DNA of 64,000 nt from Caballeronia sordidicola (GCF_002220365.1 NZ_MTHB01000063.1:151521-215520); one strand, 5' to 3'. Counted from the stretch's first letter, positions 46,101 to 55,661 are shown. Made by a program: numbers and translations. The notes: generated by a model not told the origin, from the sequence alone.

Positions 46101-46516
46101 ATGTGCCCCGCGCTCGCGACTACCTCTGTGCATGGCTTGCACATCTTGCCTATTGCGCGGCATTGCCCGATGGCCCTCGACGCACGGTGTGGCACGGGCG
46201 CGGCGCGCAATCGAGCGGCTTTGAACTGACGCCCGTCGACGATCCTCACACGCACCTGGCAACACTCGCTGCGTTGTATCGCGCCGGGCAGCGCTTGCCG
46301 CTGCGGTTCTTTCCAAAGAGCGCGTGGACGTGGGTCAAGGAGAGCGAGTCCAAGGCGCAGGGCGTGTGGGTGTCGGACAGGACGCGCGGAGAATCGGACG
46401 ATCCCGCGTTGCGTATCGCGTTTCGCGGCGCGGAACTGAGACTCGATGAAACCTTCGCCACGTTGGCCAGGATCGTCTTCGAGCCGTTGATCCAGCACAT
46501 GCGGAGCGACGCATGA
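43127..46516 (+). CDS. recC: exodeoxyribonuclease V gamma subunit RecC
   Basis: A 1129-residue subunit of RecBCD that holds the complex together, splits the duplex and recognises Chi. It starts MLELFYSNRHETLSQALLDD and has the helicase-like fold without a working ATP site; LRGLPYRVVCLLGMDDGMLP and DEFDLMASFGKLGDRQRRDD are conserved RecC stretches. The ATG at 43127 is preceded by AGGA at short spacing; an upstream GTG (43076) would add 17 unconserved residues. Its stop overlaps recB by 4 bp. Confidence 0.95.
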   Translation: MLELFYSNRHETLSQALLDDVAAFALNGGDPFASQTIIVPSAAVRRRLELDMAARFGICANVDLCYLAQWLWARIGDVLPVPEHSPFAPDRLVWRCFRLLGAMTEAAPESSSRLGAYLDAADDSMRYELARRIATVFDHYLTYRPEWLLHWQAGGSILASAGGAIDANGPRLPNATAIQREDERWQASLWRALLADLAQNADAHDPTPPAYRFLSDSPKLDLDAVMKAEWPERVSVFALPTMPPLHIALLRELSRWIDVRIYAIDPCREFWFDIVSEARVEQLELAGKLDFQEVGHPLLAEWGRQTQAQLHMLRELTESAASREASHFEENLAPTWLARVQNAILNLKEVAGLDEAHEALEPGIEIHVCHSLSRQLEVLHDRLLGWFDEIEGLQPSDVLVAFPDLAAAGPLIDGVFGTAPAGVAGERRRIPYRITGLPPSQANPVARVLLDWLALPERSVGAPELIEWLRVDAVAARYGIDAVALETAQTWLAAAGARRGLTPSVVTGADVPAARHTFSDALTRLFLGYALPDGGAPVDEWLPVGGPQGSDAQLLGRLTRFVDDIDAFGERIATARTPQAWTQLLLDALTQFFDAGLPFADSIADVRSTLDALMLSMGEGAVDTEIAADVLRTALTDALDDAARGGVPWGGVTFSSLTSLRGLPYRVVCLLGMDDGMLPSLTRADEFDLMASFGKLGDRQRRDDERNLFLDLLLSARDRLMIAYTGRSIRDNAALPPAALIDELLDYLEETVAGTGAPPNERESARSRFVFEHPLQPFAPEYFSAPLFTYEPERAELAQALALGKIEPSMKFFIEPLPAEEVEPVAFDDFERFWRHPARAILRDRLGISLFDAETELGDAEPFELEYPGRAALADRVLPSLLALTAHNEARGLDRARRVARASPEMPGGATGGVWQSREIGALHSLANRVRVATGERAVRLPFTLDIKPRWPDVELFGRHDAALQGDALQPLQLHGTLNLLTDEGQIIYRYDVPRARDYLCAWLAHLAYCAALPDGPRRTVWHGRGAQSSGFELTPVDDPHTHLATLAALYRAGQRLPLRFFPKSAWTWVKESESKAQGVWVSDRTRGESDDPALRIAFRGAELRLDETFATLARIVFEPLIQHMRSDA

Positions 46517-49500
46517 TGCGTACCGAAACAACCACACTGACGGCCACGTCGGCCGACGCCGCCGACGAACTTGACGTCTTCGAATGCTCGCTCGACGGCG
46601 TGAACCAGATCGAAGCATCGGCGGGAACGGGGAAGACGTGGAACATCTGTGCGCTCTACGTGCGCCTTCTACTTGAAAAGAAGCTCGCCGCGGACGCGAT
46701 CCTCGTCGTCACCTTCACGAAGGCGGCCACGGCTGAACTGCATGAGCGCATCCGCTCGCGGCTCGTCCAGATCGCGCACGCAATGGAAACCGGGGACACC
46801 GCGGGCGACGCCTTCCTCGAGCGCCTGTTCGAGACCACGCTTGAACGCGTCGAGCCTGATGAAGCGCTCAAGCGCATCAAAATCGCGCTGCATACCTTCG
46901 ACCAGGCCGCCATCCACACAATTCACGCGTTCTGCCAGCGTGCTCTGCAAGAGGCGCCGTTCGCTGCAACCATGCCTTTCGCGTTCGATCTGGAAGCCGA
47001 CGACAGCGCGTTGCGCTTCGAGATGGCAGCGGACTTCTGGCGTGAACGGGTCGAACCGGCGGCGGCGCGGGATTCATCGTTTGCCGCCTGGCTCGTGAGC
47101 AAGGGCGCAGGACCGGCGTCGCTCGACGCGCAGCTTTCGCGCCGGCTTAAAAAACCGCTCGCCATGTTGCGCTGGGGTGAGTCGGAGCTCGCCCACCGCG
47201 AGGACGCGCAAGCCTTGTTCGATACGGCGTGCGCGGTGTGGCAAGCCGAACGCGACACCATCGTGCAATTGCTGATCGACGCCGAAGCGAAGCTCAGCAA
47301 GACCACGCATAAGCGCACGCTGATCGACGCGGCGATTGCCGCGTGGTCCGACTATTTCGCCGACAACGATTGTCACGCCGCGCCGCCGAAAGAAGCGCTG
47401 AAGCTCACGGCGAGCGCGTTGAAGAAAGGCACGAAGGTGAAGAACGAGCCACCCACGCATGCTTTCTTCGATCACGCCGAGACGCTTGCCGCCGCTGCTG
47501 CCGCCGCGGAAGCGGCGCAGCGCGCGGCATGGCTCGGCATCGTGCGCGAGTGGCTCAACTACGCGCCGCTGGAACTGGCGGTGCGCAAGCGGACGAGGCG
47601 CGTGGTGTCGTTCGACGATCTGTTGTCGAACCTCTATCAGGCGCTCGACGCGAATCCGTGGCTTGCCGATGCACTTCGGGCACGTTATCCGGCTGCATTG
47701 ATCGATGAGTTCCAGGACACGGATCCGCTGCAGTTTGCCATCTTCAACAGCATCTTCGCGCCGCAAGGGCCGTTGTTTCTGGTCGGCGATCCGAAGCAGG
47801 CCATCTATAGTTTTCGTGCCGCCGACCTGCATACGTATTTGACGGCGCGCAAGCAGGCATCGGCGAGATATACGCTTGCGGTCAACCAGCGCTCGACTGA
47901 ACCGATCATCGACGCTTGCAACCGCATTTTCAGTGCAAATCCGGCAGCGTTCATCCTGGACGGATTGACTTACCAGCCGGTGCGCGCAGGCACGCGCGAG
48001 CGCAAGCCGTTCAACGACAAAACCGCGTCGGCGGCGTATTCCGACACCGCTGATTTCTGCGTGTGGATGTTGCCGCAAGGCGATTCGGCGCTGTCGAAAA
48101 CGAACGCGAACCGCCAAGCGGCGCAGGCCTGCGCGGCGGAGATCGTGCGGTTGTTGCGCGGTGCTCAAAACGGCGAAGTAACGATCGGCGACAAGCCTCT
48201 GTCGCCCGGCCAGATTGCGGTACTTGTGCAGACGCATCGGCAGGGGAGCCTCGTCAAGCGGGTGCTCGCAAGCTGGGGCGTGGGCAGCGTGGAACTGGCG
48301 CAAGCATCGGTATTCGGTACCTTCGATGCGGAGCAGATCGAGCGATTGCTAGCCGCTATCGATACCCCTGGCGACTTGCGTCGTCTGCGCGCGGCGCTTG
48401 CAACGGACTGGCTCGGGCTCGATGCCGCGGCGTTGTGGAGCATGGAGCATAGCGAAGCGGTAGAAGGCTCCGCCGCGATCGACGCCATGAGTTGGGTCGA
48501 ACGTTTCTCGCGTTACCGGATGCTTTGGCACGAGCGCGGTTTTGCGGTGATGTGGCGCACGCTCGCGCGTGAGCTGCTGATCGCGCAACGTCTCGTTGTC
48601 GGTCCGGACGGCGAGCGCCGCCTGACCAACGTCAATCATCTGGCCGAGCTGATCCAGGCACGTGGCGCGGTTCAACCCGGCATTGCGCCCACCCTGCGCT
48701 GGCTAGCCGCGCAGCGTGCAGAGCAGGGCGGCGGAGAAGATGCGCAGTTGCGGCTCGAGTCCGACCGCAATCTCGTTCAGATCGTCACGGTGCACAAATC
48801 GAAGGGACTGGAATACGCGGTTGTGTTCTGTCCGTTCCTGAACGATGGCGCGTTGCGCGACCCACCGTCCACAGGACTGCCCGATGCCCGCGAATACCAC
48901 GACGACGGCGCGGCCATACTGCACTACGGCTACACCGACGAAGAGGGTGAGCGCGCGTCCGGACTCGCCACGCGCGAGCAAGCCGCCGAACGCGCGCGGC
49001 TCGTGTACGTTGCGCTCACGCGTGCGGTGTACCGCTGTTACCTGGTTGGAGGCGTGTATCTGATCGGCAAATCAGCGAAGGAGTCGCGGCGCAGCGTGCT
49101 GAACTGGCTGGTCGCAGGCGCTGGCCGGCAATTCAGCGACTGGCTCGCTGAACCACCCGAAGAAGACGACGTGATCGGAAGTTGGCAAGCGCTCGCGACG
49201 GGCTCCATTTCGGTCGAACCCTTGCCTGTGATCGATGTGCGTGAACCGCTCATCGTTAGCCGAGACGCAGATTTCACGCCGCAACCGCGAACCAGTCGTC
49301 GCGTGTTGCGTGACAGTTGGCGGACCGCCAGTTTCAGTTCCATGATCGCGGCCGGCGCACGTGAGGAATCAAATCAGGCGCAGCCCACCGACGAACGCCC
49401 CGACCACGACGGGCGTATCGACGCAGTAGCGGCACTTACACTAGTGACGCCGATTGAAACGCCGTTGCCTCCGGTCGAACTCGATACCGACGATATCCTC

Positions 49501-50229
49501 TTATTCCCGCGCGGCCCCTCGGCGGGCGAGTGCCTGCACCGCATGTACGAACTCGCGGATTTCACGAACTCGGGAAAGTGGCCCGAAGCGATCGAGCGCG
49601 CGTTACATGAGCATCCCATTCCTGTTTCAGCGACCGACGCGCTGACCGCCAACCTGCCCGCGATGATGGCGCGCCTGCTCGCCGATACGGTCGTAACCCA
49701 ACTCGTACCCGGCATGCGCCTCGATACCATTCCCGCCAAGCGACGCATGAACGAACTCGAGTTCCTGTTCCCGGCAGAATCTTTGGATTTCACGGCCTTG
49801 AGGCGCGTACTGGTCGCGCATGGCTTCCCCGACGTCGCGCTGGAAGCCGGAACCTTGCGCGGTTTCGTCAAGGGGTTCATCGACTTGATCGTCGAGCATG
49901 AAGGGCGTTTCTGGATCGTCGACTGGAAGTCGAATCATCTTGGGCTGACACCCGCCGATTACGACGAGGAAGCTCTCGACGCCGCAATGGCCTCGCATGC
50001 GTATCACTTGCAGGCGCTGTTTTACACGGTCGCGCTGCATCGTTATCTGCGTTTGCGGTTACGCGACTACGGGTTTGAGCGGCACATCGGCGGTTATTTG
50101 TATTTGTTCGTGCGCGGCGTACGACCCGATTGGCGCGATGGTGACAGGCCGGCGGGTGTGCATGTGGGCAAGCCATCGCTGGAACTGATCGAAGCGATCG
50201 ATCGACTGATGCAAGGAGTTGCCGCATGA
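46513..50229 (+). CDS. recB: exodeoxyribonuclease V beta subunit RecB
   Basis: A 1238-residue 3'-5' helicase and nuclease. Walker A IEASAGTGKTWNICALYVRL (near residue 40), motif II LIDEFQDTDPLQF, SYRS-like YSFRAADLHTY, helicase motifs IVTVHKSKGLEYAVVFCPF and LVYVALTRAVYRCYLVGG, and the C-terminal nuclease with GFIDLIVEHEGRFWIVDWKS (DxK active site, Asp at about 1137). All catalytic motifs are intact. It overlaps recC and recD by 4 bp each (ATGA). Confidence 0.97.
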   Translation: MMRTETTTLTATSADAADELDVFECSLDGVNQIEASAGTGKTWNICALYVRLLLEKKLAADAILVVTFTKAATAELHERIRSRLVQIAHAMETGDTAGDAFLERLFETTLERVEPDEALKRIKIALHTFDQAAIHTIHAFCQRALQEAPFAATMPFAFDLEADDSALRFEMAADFWRERVEPAAARDSSFAAWLVSKGAGPASLDAQLSRRLKKPLAMLRWGESELAHREDAQALFDTACAVWQAERDTIVQLLIDAEAKLSKTTHKRTLIDAAIAAWSDYFADNDCHAAPPKEALKLTASALKKGTKVKNEPPTHAFFDHAETLAAAAAAAEAAQRAAWLGIVREWLNYAPLELAVRKRTRRVVSFDDLLSNLYQALDANPWLADALRARYPAALIDEFQDTDPLQFAIFNSIFAPQGPLFLVGDPKQAIYSFRAADLHTYLTARKQASARYTLAVNQRSTEPIIDACNRIFSANPAAFILDGLTYQPVRAGTRERKPFNDKTASAAYSDTADFCVWMLPQGDSALSKTNANRQAAQACAAEIVRLLRGAQNGEVTIGDKPLSPGQIAVLVQTHRQGSLVKRVLASWGVGSVELAQASVFGTFDAEQIERLLAAIDTPGDLRRLRAALATDWLGLDAAALWSMEHSEAVEGSAAIDAMSWVERFSRYRMLWHERGFAVMWRTLARELLIAQRLVVGPDGERRLTNVNHLAELIQARGAVQPGIAPTLRWLAAQRAEQGGGEDAQLRLESDRNLVQIVTVHKSKGLEYAVVFCPFLNDGALRDPPSTGLPDAREYHDDGAAILHYGYTDEEGERASGLATREQAAERARLVYVALTRAVYRCYLVGGVYLIGKSAKESRRSVLNWLVAGAGRQFSDWLAEPPEEDDVIGSWQALATGSISVEPLPVIDVREPLIVSRDADFTPQPRTSRRVLRDSWRTASFSSMIAAGAREESNQAQPTDERPDHDGRIDAVAALTLVTPIETPLPPVELDTDDILLFPRGPSAGECLHRMYELADFTNSGKWPEAIERALHEHPIPVSATDALTANLPAMMARLLADTVVTQLVPGMRLDTIPAKRRMNELEFLFPAESLDFTALRRVLVAHGFPDVALEAGTLRGFVKGFIDLIVEHEGRFWIVDWKSNHLGLTPADYDEEALDAAMASHAYHLQALFYTVALHRYLRLRLRDYGFERHIGGYLYLFVRGVRPDWRDGDRPAGVHVGKPSLELIEAIDRLMQGVAA

Positions 50230-52268
50230 ACGCGCCCGACCTGACTCTTGTCTCCGACGACAGTATTGCGCTCGCCGACGGATTCGCGCGCCGGATAGGC
50301 GGGTTATCGAAGCGCCTTCAGGGAGACGCCAACAACGTCCGCTGGGCCCAGCGCGCGGCGTTTGCAGTAAGCCGCGCGACAACGCAAGGGCACGTTTGTA
50401 TCGCGCTCGATGCACTCGCGCAGCGGTACGGCGAAACTGCCGGCAAGGTTCACACCGCGTTGCTGGCGAGTGGCGTGGTGTGTGACGGCCAGGAAGCTGC
50501 TGCGGACCTGCTTCCTCTTGTTATAGATTCCAGCCGGCGTATCTATCTCGCCCGGTATTTCGACTACGAACGGCGGCTCGCGCGGGCACTGGTCGAACGT
50601 GCCCAGGTCGCGGCTGATGCGCCCGATCCGGCTGAATTGAAAGCGCGCGTAGGGCGCTATTTCGCCGGGTCAGAGAACGACGATGACAACATCGACTGGC
50701 AACGCGTGGCAGCGCTCGTCGCGTTGTCAGGGCGTCTCACCATCGTGAGCGGGGGGCCGGGAACGGGCAAGACAACGACGGTTGTCGGTGTGCTCGCTTG
50801 CCTGCTCGACGAAAACCCGGCTTTGCGCATCGCGCTCGCGGCGCCCACGGGCAAGGCGGCGCAGCGTATGCAGGAGGCACTGGTCGAACGTGCCAATAGG
50901 TTGCCGCCGGAGTTGGCAGCGCGATTGCCGCACACGTCGTTCACGCTGCAGCGTCTGCTCGGCACGCAGGCGAACGGGCGCTTCCGGCATCATCGCGATA
51001 ACCCGCTACCGTTCGATGTGATCGTGATCGATGAGGCATCGATGATCGACGTCGCGCTGGCCGCGCATCTCCTCGAAGCGGTCGCGCCCGGTGCGCGACT
51101 CGTGATGCTTGGCGACAAGGATCAACTTGCCGCCGTGGAAGCGGGCGCGGTGTTCGCTGAACTGAGCGCGCGGCCGGTGTACAGCGATGCTGGCGCGGCA
51201 CGGATCGCGGCAGCGCTGTCGATGCCGGCGGAGCGGTTCATTGCCGCGTTGCCGAACGACCGGGACGGCGACGCCGTTGATCTGGTCGCGCTGCTTGAAA
51301 CCGAGCCCCAGTGGATCAACGAACCCGATTATCTGATCCCCGACGACGGCAATGACGCTTACGATGGATTCGCCGGTTTGCCCGAAGTCGACTGGCATCC
51401 GGTGGCGCATGTCGAGCCTGACCAAACCGCGGTAAGCCCATTAACCGATTGCGTCGTGTGGTTGCAGCGTAATTACCGGTTCGGCCTGGATTCGGATATT
51501 GGCAGACTGTCGGTCGCCATTCGTCGCGGTTCCGTTGACGATGCGCTTGCCGCCTTGACGCCCGGTAGCCAGGACAACCCGACGAAAGCGGCGCTGCTTA
51601 TTGACGATGCGGGGCCTCATCTCTCCGAGCGCACGCTGGCGCGCCTGAACGCGGGTTTCGAGCCGTACGCGCGGATGCTCGCCAAAACGCTGGAGACGCT
51701 AGAAGCGGGAACCGGGGCAGCACCGCTTTTCGATGCGCTCAACCGCTTTCGCATCCTTGCCGCCACGCGTCACGGGCCGCGTGGAGTCGATGAAATCAAC
51801 GCGCGTATATCGGCGTGGGTCCGGGCGGCTGCGTCGGTTACGCTGGGCGCGGGCGCTCAATGGTTCGCCGGGCGGCCAGTGATCGTGACACGCAACGACT
51901 ACGCGTTGGGCGTGTTCAACGGCGATATCGGCATTGCGCTGCCGGCGCCCAACGGCGCCATGCAGGTTTGCTTTCGCATGGCAGACGGCACGTTACGGAT
52001 GCTCTCTCCTGCTGCGTTGCCGCCCCACGACACGGCATTTGCGCTGACGGTCCACAAATCGCAGGGCTCGGAATTCGATCACGCCGCGCTGGTATTGCCG
52101 AGCGCGTTCGGCCGCATGTTGTCGCGGGAACTGGTTTATACGGCGATCACGCGGGCGCGTAGCCGCATAGAGGTAATCGGCTCGACGGAGGTCTTTGCGC
52201 AGGCCGTCCGTACACCTACGCGGCGTGACTCGGGTCTGGCCGCGCGGATTGCGGAGGCGGCATTGTGA
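50226..52268 (+). CDS. recD: exodeoxyribonuclease V alpha subunit RecD
   Basis: A 680-residue 5'-3' helicase of superfamily 1B. Walker A IVSGGPGTGKTTTVVGVLA (about 172-190), motif II VIVIDEASMIDVALAAHLLE, FALTVHKSQGSEFDHAALVL and LVYTAITRARSRIEVIGS near the C-terminus. Full length. Its start overlaps recB and its stop overlaps arfB by 4 bp. Confidence 0.96.
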   Translation: MNAPDLTLVSDDSIALADGFARRIGGLSKRLQGDANNVRWAQRAAFAVSRATTQGHVCIALDALAQRYGETAGKVHTALLASGVVCDGQEAAADLLPLVIDSSRRIYLARYFDYERRLARALVERAQVAADAPDPAELKARVGRYFAGSENDDDNIDWQRVAALVALSGRLTIVSGGPGTGKTTTVVGVLACLLDENPALRIALAAPTGKAAQRMQEALVERANRLPPELAARLPHTSFTLQRLLGTQANGRFRHHRDNPLPFDVIVIDEASMIDVALAAHLLEAVAPGARLVMLGDKDQLAAVEAGAVFAELSARPVYSDAGAARIAAALSMPAERFIAALPNDRDGDAVDLVALLETEPQWINEPDYLIPDDGNDAYDGFAGLPEVDWHPVAHVEPDQTAVSPLTDCVVWLQRNYRFGLDSDIGRLSVAIRRGSVDDALAALTPGSQDNPTKAALLIDDAGPHLSERTLARLNAGFEPYARMLAKTLETLEAGTGAAPLFDALNRFRILAATRHGPRGVDEINARISAWVRAAASVTLGAGAQWFAGRPVIVTRNDYALGVFNGDIGIALPAPNGAMQVCFRMADGTLRMLSPAALPPHDTAFALTVHKSQGSEFDHAALVLPSAFGRMLSRELVYTAITRARSRIEVIGSTEVFAQAVRTPTRRDSGLAARIAEAAL

Positions 52269-52678
52269 ATCATACGATCGAGTATGTGATCCAGCCGAAC
52301 GAGGTCGAGCTGAGCGCCGTGCGCGCACAGGGGGCGGGCGGGCAGAACGTCAACAAGGTGTCGAGCGCGATTCACCTGCGTTTCGACATCCAGGCATCGT
52401 CGCTTCCGGAAACCATCAAGATGCGCCTGCTCGCATTACGCGACAGTCGTATCACGCGCGACGGGGTGATCATCATCAAGTCGCAGGAACACCGCACGCA
52501 GGACATGAATCGTGCGGCGGCGCTCGCGCGGCTCGACGAGATGATCCAGCGCGTCAGCGTGACACGCCGTACGCGCGTGGCGACGAAACCTACTCGAGCG
52601 TCGCAGTTGCGAAGGGTGGATGGGAAAGTGCGACGAGGCGCCGTGAAGGCAACGCGGGGCCGGGTAGTGGGGGACTGA
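52265..52678 (+). CDS. arfB: alternative ribosome-rescue hydrolase ArfB (YaeJ)
   Basis: A 137-residue peptidyl-tRNA hydrolase that frees stalled ribosomes without tmRNA. The catalytic GGQ is in RAQGAGGQNVNKVSSAIHLR (about 25-27), and the C-terminal tail is strongly basic (RRTRVATKPTRASQLRRVDG), as needed to enter an empty mRNA channel. The ATG overlaps the recD stop by 4 bp, implying translational coupling to recCBD. Confidence 0.95.
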   Translation: MNHTIEYVIQPNEVELSAVRAQGAGGQNVNKVSSAIHLRFDIQASSLPETIKMRLLALRDSRITRDGVIIIKSQEHRTQDMNRAAALARLDEMIQRVSVTRRTRVATKPTRASQLRRVDGKVRRGAVKATRGRVVGD

Positions 52679-52805
52679 GGCAGATTCAGCCCGCGTCGGG
52701 CCGCTGTCAACGATTGACGATTCCTGCCACGCGCATTCACGAGTAGCAGGAATATTGACATTCAAAACAACCCTGCAAAAAACGAGAAGCCCATCCGCTT
52801 TCGCC

Positions 52806-54404
52806 TTAATGCGGAATCATCCACGTCAGCACATTCTGCTGCAGCCAGACCAGCACGCCGAGCAGCACCGTCAACAGGATGGAGTGCTTGAAGGTCTTTG
52901 CGAAAACCACGCCTTCCTTCCCTTTCAGCTCGGTGGTGGCTACGCCCGTCGAGATGTTTTGCGGCGAGATCATCTTCCCCATCACGCCGCCCGATGAATT
53001 CGTGGCGGCCATCAGGATCGGATTGAGATTGAGCTGCCGTGCCGCGACCACTTGCAGATTGCCGAACAGCGCATTACCCGACGTATCGCTGCCGGACAGG
53101 AACACCGCGACCCAGCCGAGGAACGCCGACACCAGCGGGAAGAACGCTCCTACCGACGCCACGCCGAGGCCCAGCGTGTAGTTCATTCCGGAGTAGTTCA
53201 TCAGGTACGCGAGTCCGACAATAGTCGCGACAGTCAGAATGGCGATGCGCGTCTGGACCCATGTATCCACGATCGCCGCGCCGAATTCGCTCGCCGGCAG
53301 CCGCACGATCAGGGCGGTGATAATCGATGCGACCAGGATCGCGGTACCGGTCGCGAGCGGCTGGAAGTCCCAGATCGCGCCGTACGGCTGGTTATAGAGC
53401 GTGATGAAGACGGCTTTGTCGAGGCCGGGCCACGGCACCTTGACATCGCCGATCAGGAAGATCTTTGCGACCGTCCACACGATCACCACCACCGACACCA
53501 CGATCCACGGTACCCAGCCGTGCCCGCCGGAAAGCTTGCCTCGGACCTGCGCCGTCCGATCAACGTTCACGGCGAAGCGCGCGTCCGGGGCAGGTTTCCA
53601 GACGCGCAGGAACGCAATCGTGAGGATCAGCGAAACCATCGACGCGAGCACGTCGGTGAGCGAGTAATTGATGTAGTTCGCCGTGACGAACTGCGTGAGC
53701 GAGAACGTCCCGCCCGCCACCAGCAGCACCGGCCAGATCTTGAGCATGTTGCGAAAGCCCGCGTACACGCCGATCACATAGAACGGCAGCAGCAGAGCGA
53801 AGAACGGCAACTGGCGGCCGACCATCTTGGCGAGCAGGTCAGGGGAGAGATGGGTCACGGCGCCGAGCACGGTGATTGGCACGCCGAGCGCGCCGAACGC
53901 GACCGGTGCAGTGTTGAAAATCAGCGTGAAGGTGAGCGCTTCGAGCGTCGGAAAGCCGAGCAGGATCAGCAGCGAACTCGTAATGGCGATCGGCGTGCCA
54001 AACGCGGAAATACCTTCCAGCAGCGCGCCGAAGGAAAAGCCGATCACGACCAGCACGATGCGCCGGTCGTTGGGGAGGTTGTCGATCATCCATACCCGGA
54101 ACGCTTCGAAGCGGCCCGAGCGTTGCGCGATGTTATAGAGCAGGATCGCGGTGAAGACGATCCACATGACCGGCCAGACGGCGAACACGGCGCCCGCCGC
54201 GACGGAATCAATCGCCAGTCCCACAGGGAAGTGCCACACGGCGATGGCTACAACTATGCCGACGATCAATCCGGCGAGTGACGCTTGCCAGGCAGGCCGG
54301 CGCGCCCAACCGAGCAGGACCAGCACGACGGCAATAGGCAGCACTGCGACGAGAAAGGACAAGCCGAGTGAGCCGCCGACGGGCGTCAGAATCTGATGAA
54401 ACAT
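52806..54404 (-). CDS. lldP: L-lactate permease
   Basis: A 532-residue LctP-family transporter (lactate/proton symport) with about 12-14 hydrophobic helices. Family stretches: FSFGALLEGISAFGTPIAIT, FLSGSDTSGNALFGNLQVVA and NSSGGVMGKMISPQNISTGV. AGGAG lies 6 nt before the ATG. No lldD/lldE or lldR gene is next to it here. The 220-bp upstream gap (54405-54624) likely holds its promoter. Confidence 0.95.
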   Translation of the reverse strand: MFHQILTPVGGSLGLSFLVAVLPIAVVLVLLGWARRPAWQASLAGLIVGIVVAIAVWHFPVGLAIDSVAAGAVFAVWPVMWIVFTAILLYNIAQRSGRFEAFRVWMIDNLPNDRRIVLVVIGFSFGALLEGISAFGTPIAITSSLLILLGFPTLEALTFTLIFNTAPVAFGALGVPITVLGAVTHLSPDLLAKMVGRQLPFFALLLPFYVIGVYAGFRNMLKIWPVLLVAGGTFSLTQFVTANYINYSLTDVLASMVSLILTIAFLRVWKPAPDARFAVNVDRTAQVRGKLSGGHGWVPWIVVSVVVIVWTVAKIFLIGDVKVPWPGLDKAVFITLYNQPYGAIWDFQPLATGTAILVASIITALIVRLPASEFGAAIVDTWVQTRIAILTVATIVGLAYLMNYSGMNYTLGLGVASVGAFFPLVSAFLGWVAVFLSGSDTSGNALFGNLQVVAARQLNLNPILMAATNSSGGVMGKMISPQNISTGVATTELKGKEGVVFAKTFKHSILLTVLLGVLVWLQQNVLTWMIPH

Positions 54405-54624
54405 ATCGTCTCCTGGTTTTTATTTTGCTGAACGCGTGGCGTTCTTCGGTCATGGCGACCGGTACTGAGAGCCCCGTGAGCGTCGTTCGCTTTCCAACAA
54501 GCGCACCGCCGCCCGACACATCGTTGCAACTAAGCGTTTGCCTAATGCGTCTGGACTAAGGATAGAGGGAGGATGGCGCGCGTCAAGGAAGGATTAACCA
54601 TACCTCTGGGGTTGTATCGAAGCC

Positions 54625-54759
54625 TTAGCGTGTGATGGGTTCATGTGTCTCTGACGCGTCGGTCTCGCGCGAGCCGTGCGAAACCCAGCCCAACACCCAG
54701 ATGGAGATCACGCCAAGACAGGCGGCAAGCCAGAGCAGGACCAGCGCGAAGACCAGCAT
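54625..54759 (-). CDS. 44-residue single-pass membrane peptide
   Basis: A frame from ATG 54759 to TAA 54625-54627 with AGGA 9 nt upstream of the start. One hydrophobic helix (MLVFALVLLWLAACLGVISI and on to WVLGW) followed by a polar tail (SHGSRETDASETHEPITR). The clean helix-then-polar layout and the ribosome-binding site argue for a real gene. Same strand as lldP, 220 bp upstream of it. No family recognised. Confidence 0.5.
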   Translation of the reverse strand: MLVFALVLLWLAACLGVISIWVLGWVSHGSRETDASETHEPITR

Positions 54760-54910
54760 GGTGAGGATTCCTGGAGCGGCAGCGTCCGGAGTGGCGCGGC
54801 GTCGAGGAATCTCAGCGAAAATCGTGCCATATCACGTCAGCTTGCACGGAACGGTCCGTTGCGCACTGCTGGCGCGATCGGACACCACAAACAACAAGCG
54901 CGCACAGACG

Positions 54911-54937
54911 CAAACCGCGCTATTGCAGCGCGGTTTG
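54911..54937 (-). terminator. hairpin downstream of the Tyr/Pro-rich lipoprotein gene
   Basis: CAAACCGCGCT/AGCGCGGTTTG, 11-bp perfect stem, 5-nt loop, about 73 bp after the stop at 55010. No long T-tract, so termination is likely but not certain. Confidence 0.55.
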
Positions 54938-55009
54938 TGTGAAAGCGTTACATCGAACGGGTAAGGCGCGCCCGGCGATTACCGGGCATTAACGCCGAGC
55001 GCGAACCAC

Positions 55010-55447
55010 TCAGTGCCGATAATAATGTCCGCGCCCACCGCCGCCATACCAGCCGAAGCCGACCGACAGCGAGGGGCCGTAACCGTACGCGGGATAACCG
55101 TAGCCGCCGTAGTACGCCGGATAGGGCGCGTAGACCGGATAGCTCGGGTAATAAGCAGGATACGGCGCATAAAGGACAGGCGGCGCAGCAACGTATTGCG
55201 GTGTCGTAGACGCATACGCGGGCGGCGGGGTGTTGCTGGTGTCTTGATAGCTCTGCGCATAGCCGCCGCTGGACGCCCCCGCAGGCGCGACAGGAATCTC
55301 TTGCTGCGTTTGTGCTGTGTTGACTACCGGGGTACCCGGGTAGGGTGGATACGCAGGGTAATAACCATACGAACCGTACGGCACGTAGTAACAAGCGCTC
55401 AAGCTCAAAGCGCCCACGAGGGCGGATAGTGCGAGCTTCGGGCTCAT
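55010..55447 (-). CDS. Tyr/Pro/Gly-rich lipoprotein
   Basis: A 145-residue protein with a signal peptide and lipobox ALSLSACYY. The mature part is dominated by Tyr, Pro and Gly with repeated YPAYP/APYPAYY units and ends GRGHYYRH. It is low complexity, so homology says little; probably a surface or envelope lipoprotein. Function unknown. Confidence 0.8.
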   Translation of the reverse strand: MSPKLALSALVGALSLSACYYVPYGSYGYYPAYPPYPGTPVVNTAQTQQEIPVAPAGASSGGYAQSYQDTSNTPPPAYASTTPQYVAAPPVLYAPYPAYYPSYPVYAPYPAYYGGYGYPAYGYGPSLSVGFGWYGGGGRGHYYRH

Positions 55448-55661
55448 GATGCGACTCCAGATTGCGTCGAAACGCTACCGCTCGAATGAACGGGATGTCA
55501 GGAGCCTAGCGCATCGCTGAAACGTGGGAAAGCACCGGGGCGTTACCCAATGTTTCGATCTGTTTCACTGGACGGCATTGTAGGCGTACCTAAACACTTA
55601 AGTTCAGCTGCACCCGATCACCGTGTTGTTAAAGGGCGGCAACCGGGCACGGCGTATCAAC

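Noticed and set aside
47074..48303. Minus-strand frame of 409 codons inside recB
   Set aside because: Arg/Gln-rich shadow; recB is unmistakable on the other strand.
53052..54281. Plus-strand frame of 409 codons opposite lldP
   Set aside because: Antisense shadow of a clear lactate permease; extremely Arg/Asp/Glu/His-rich.
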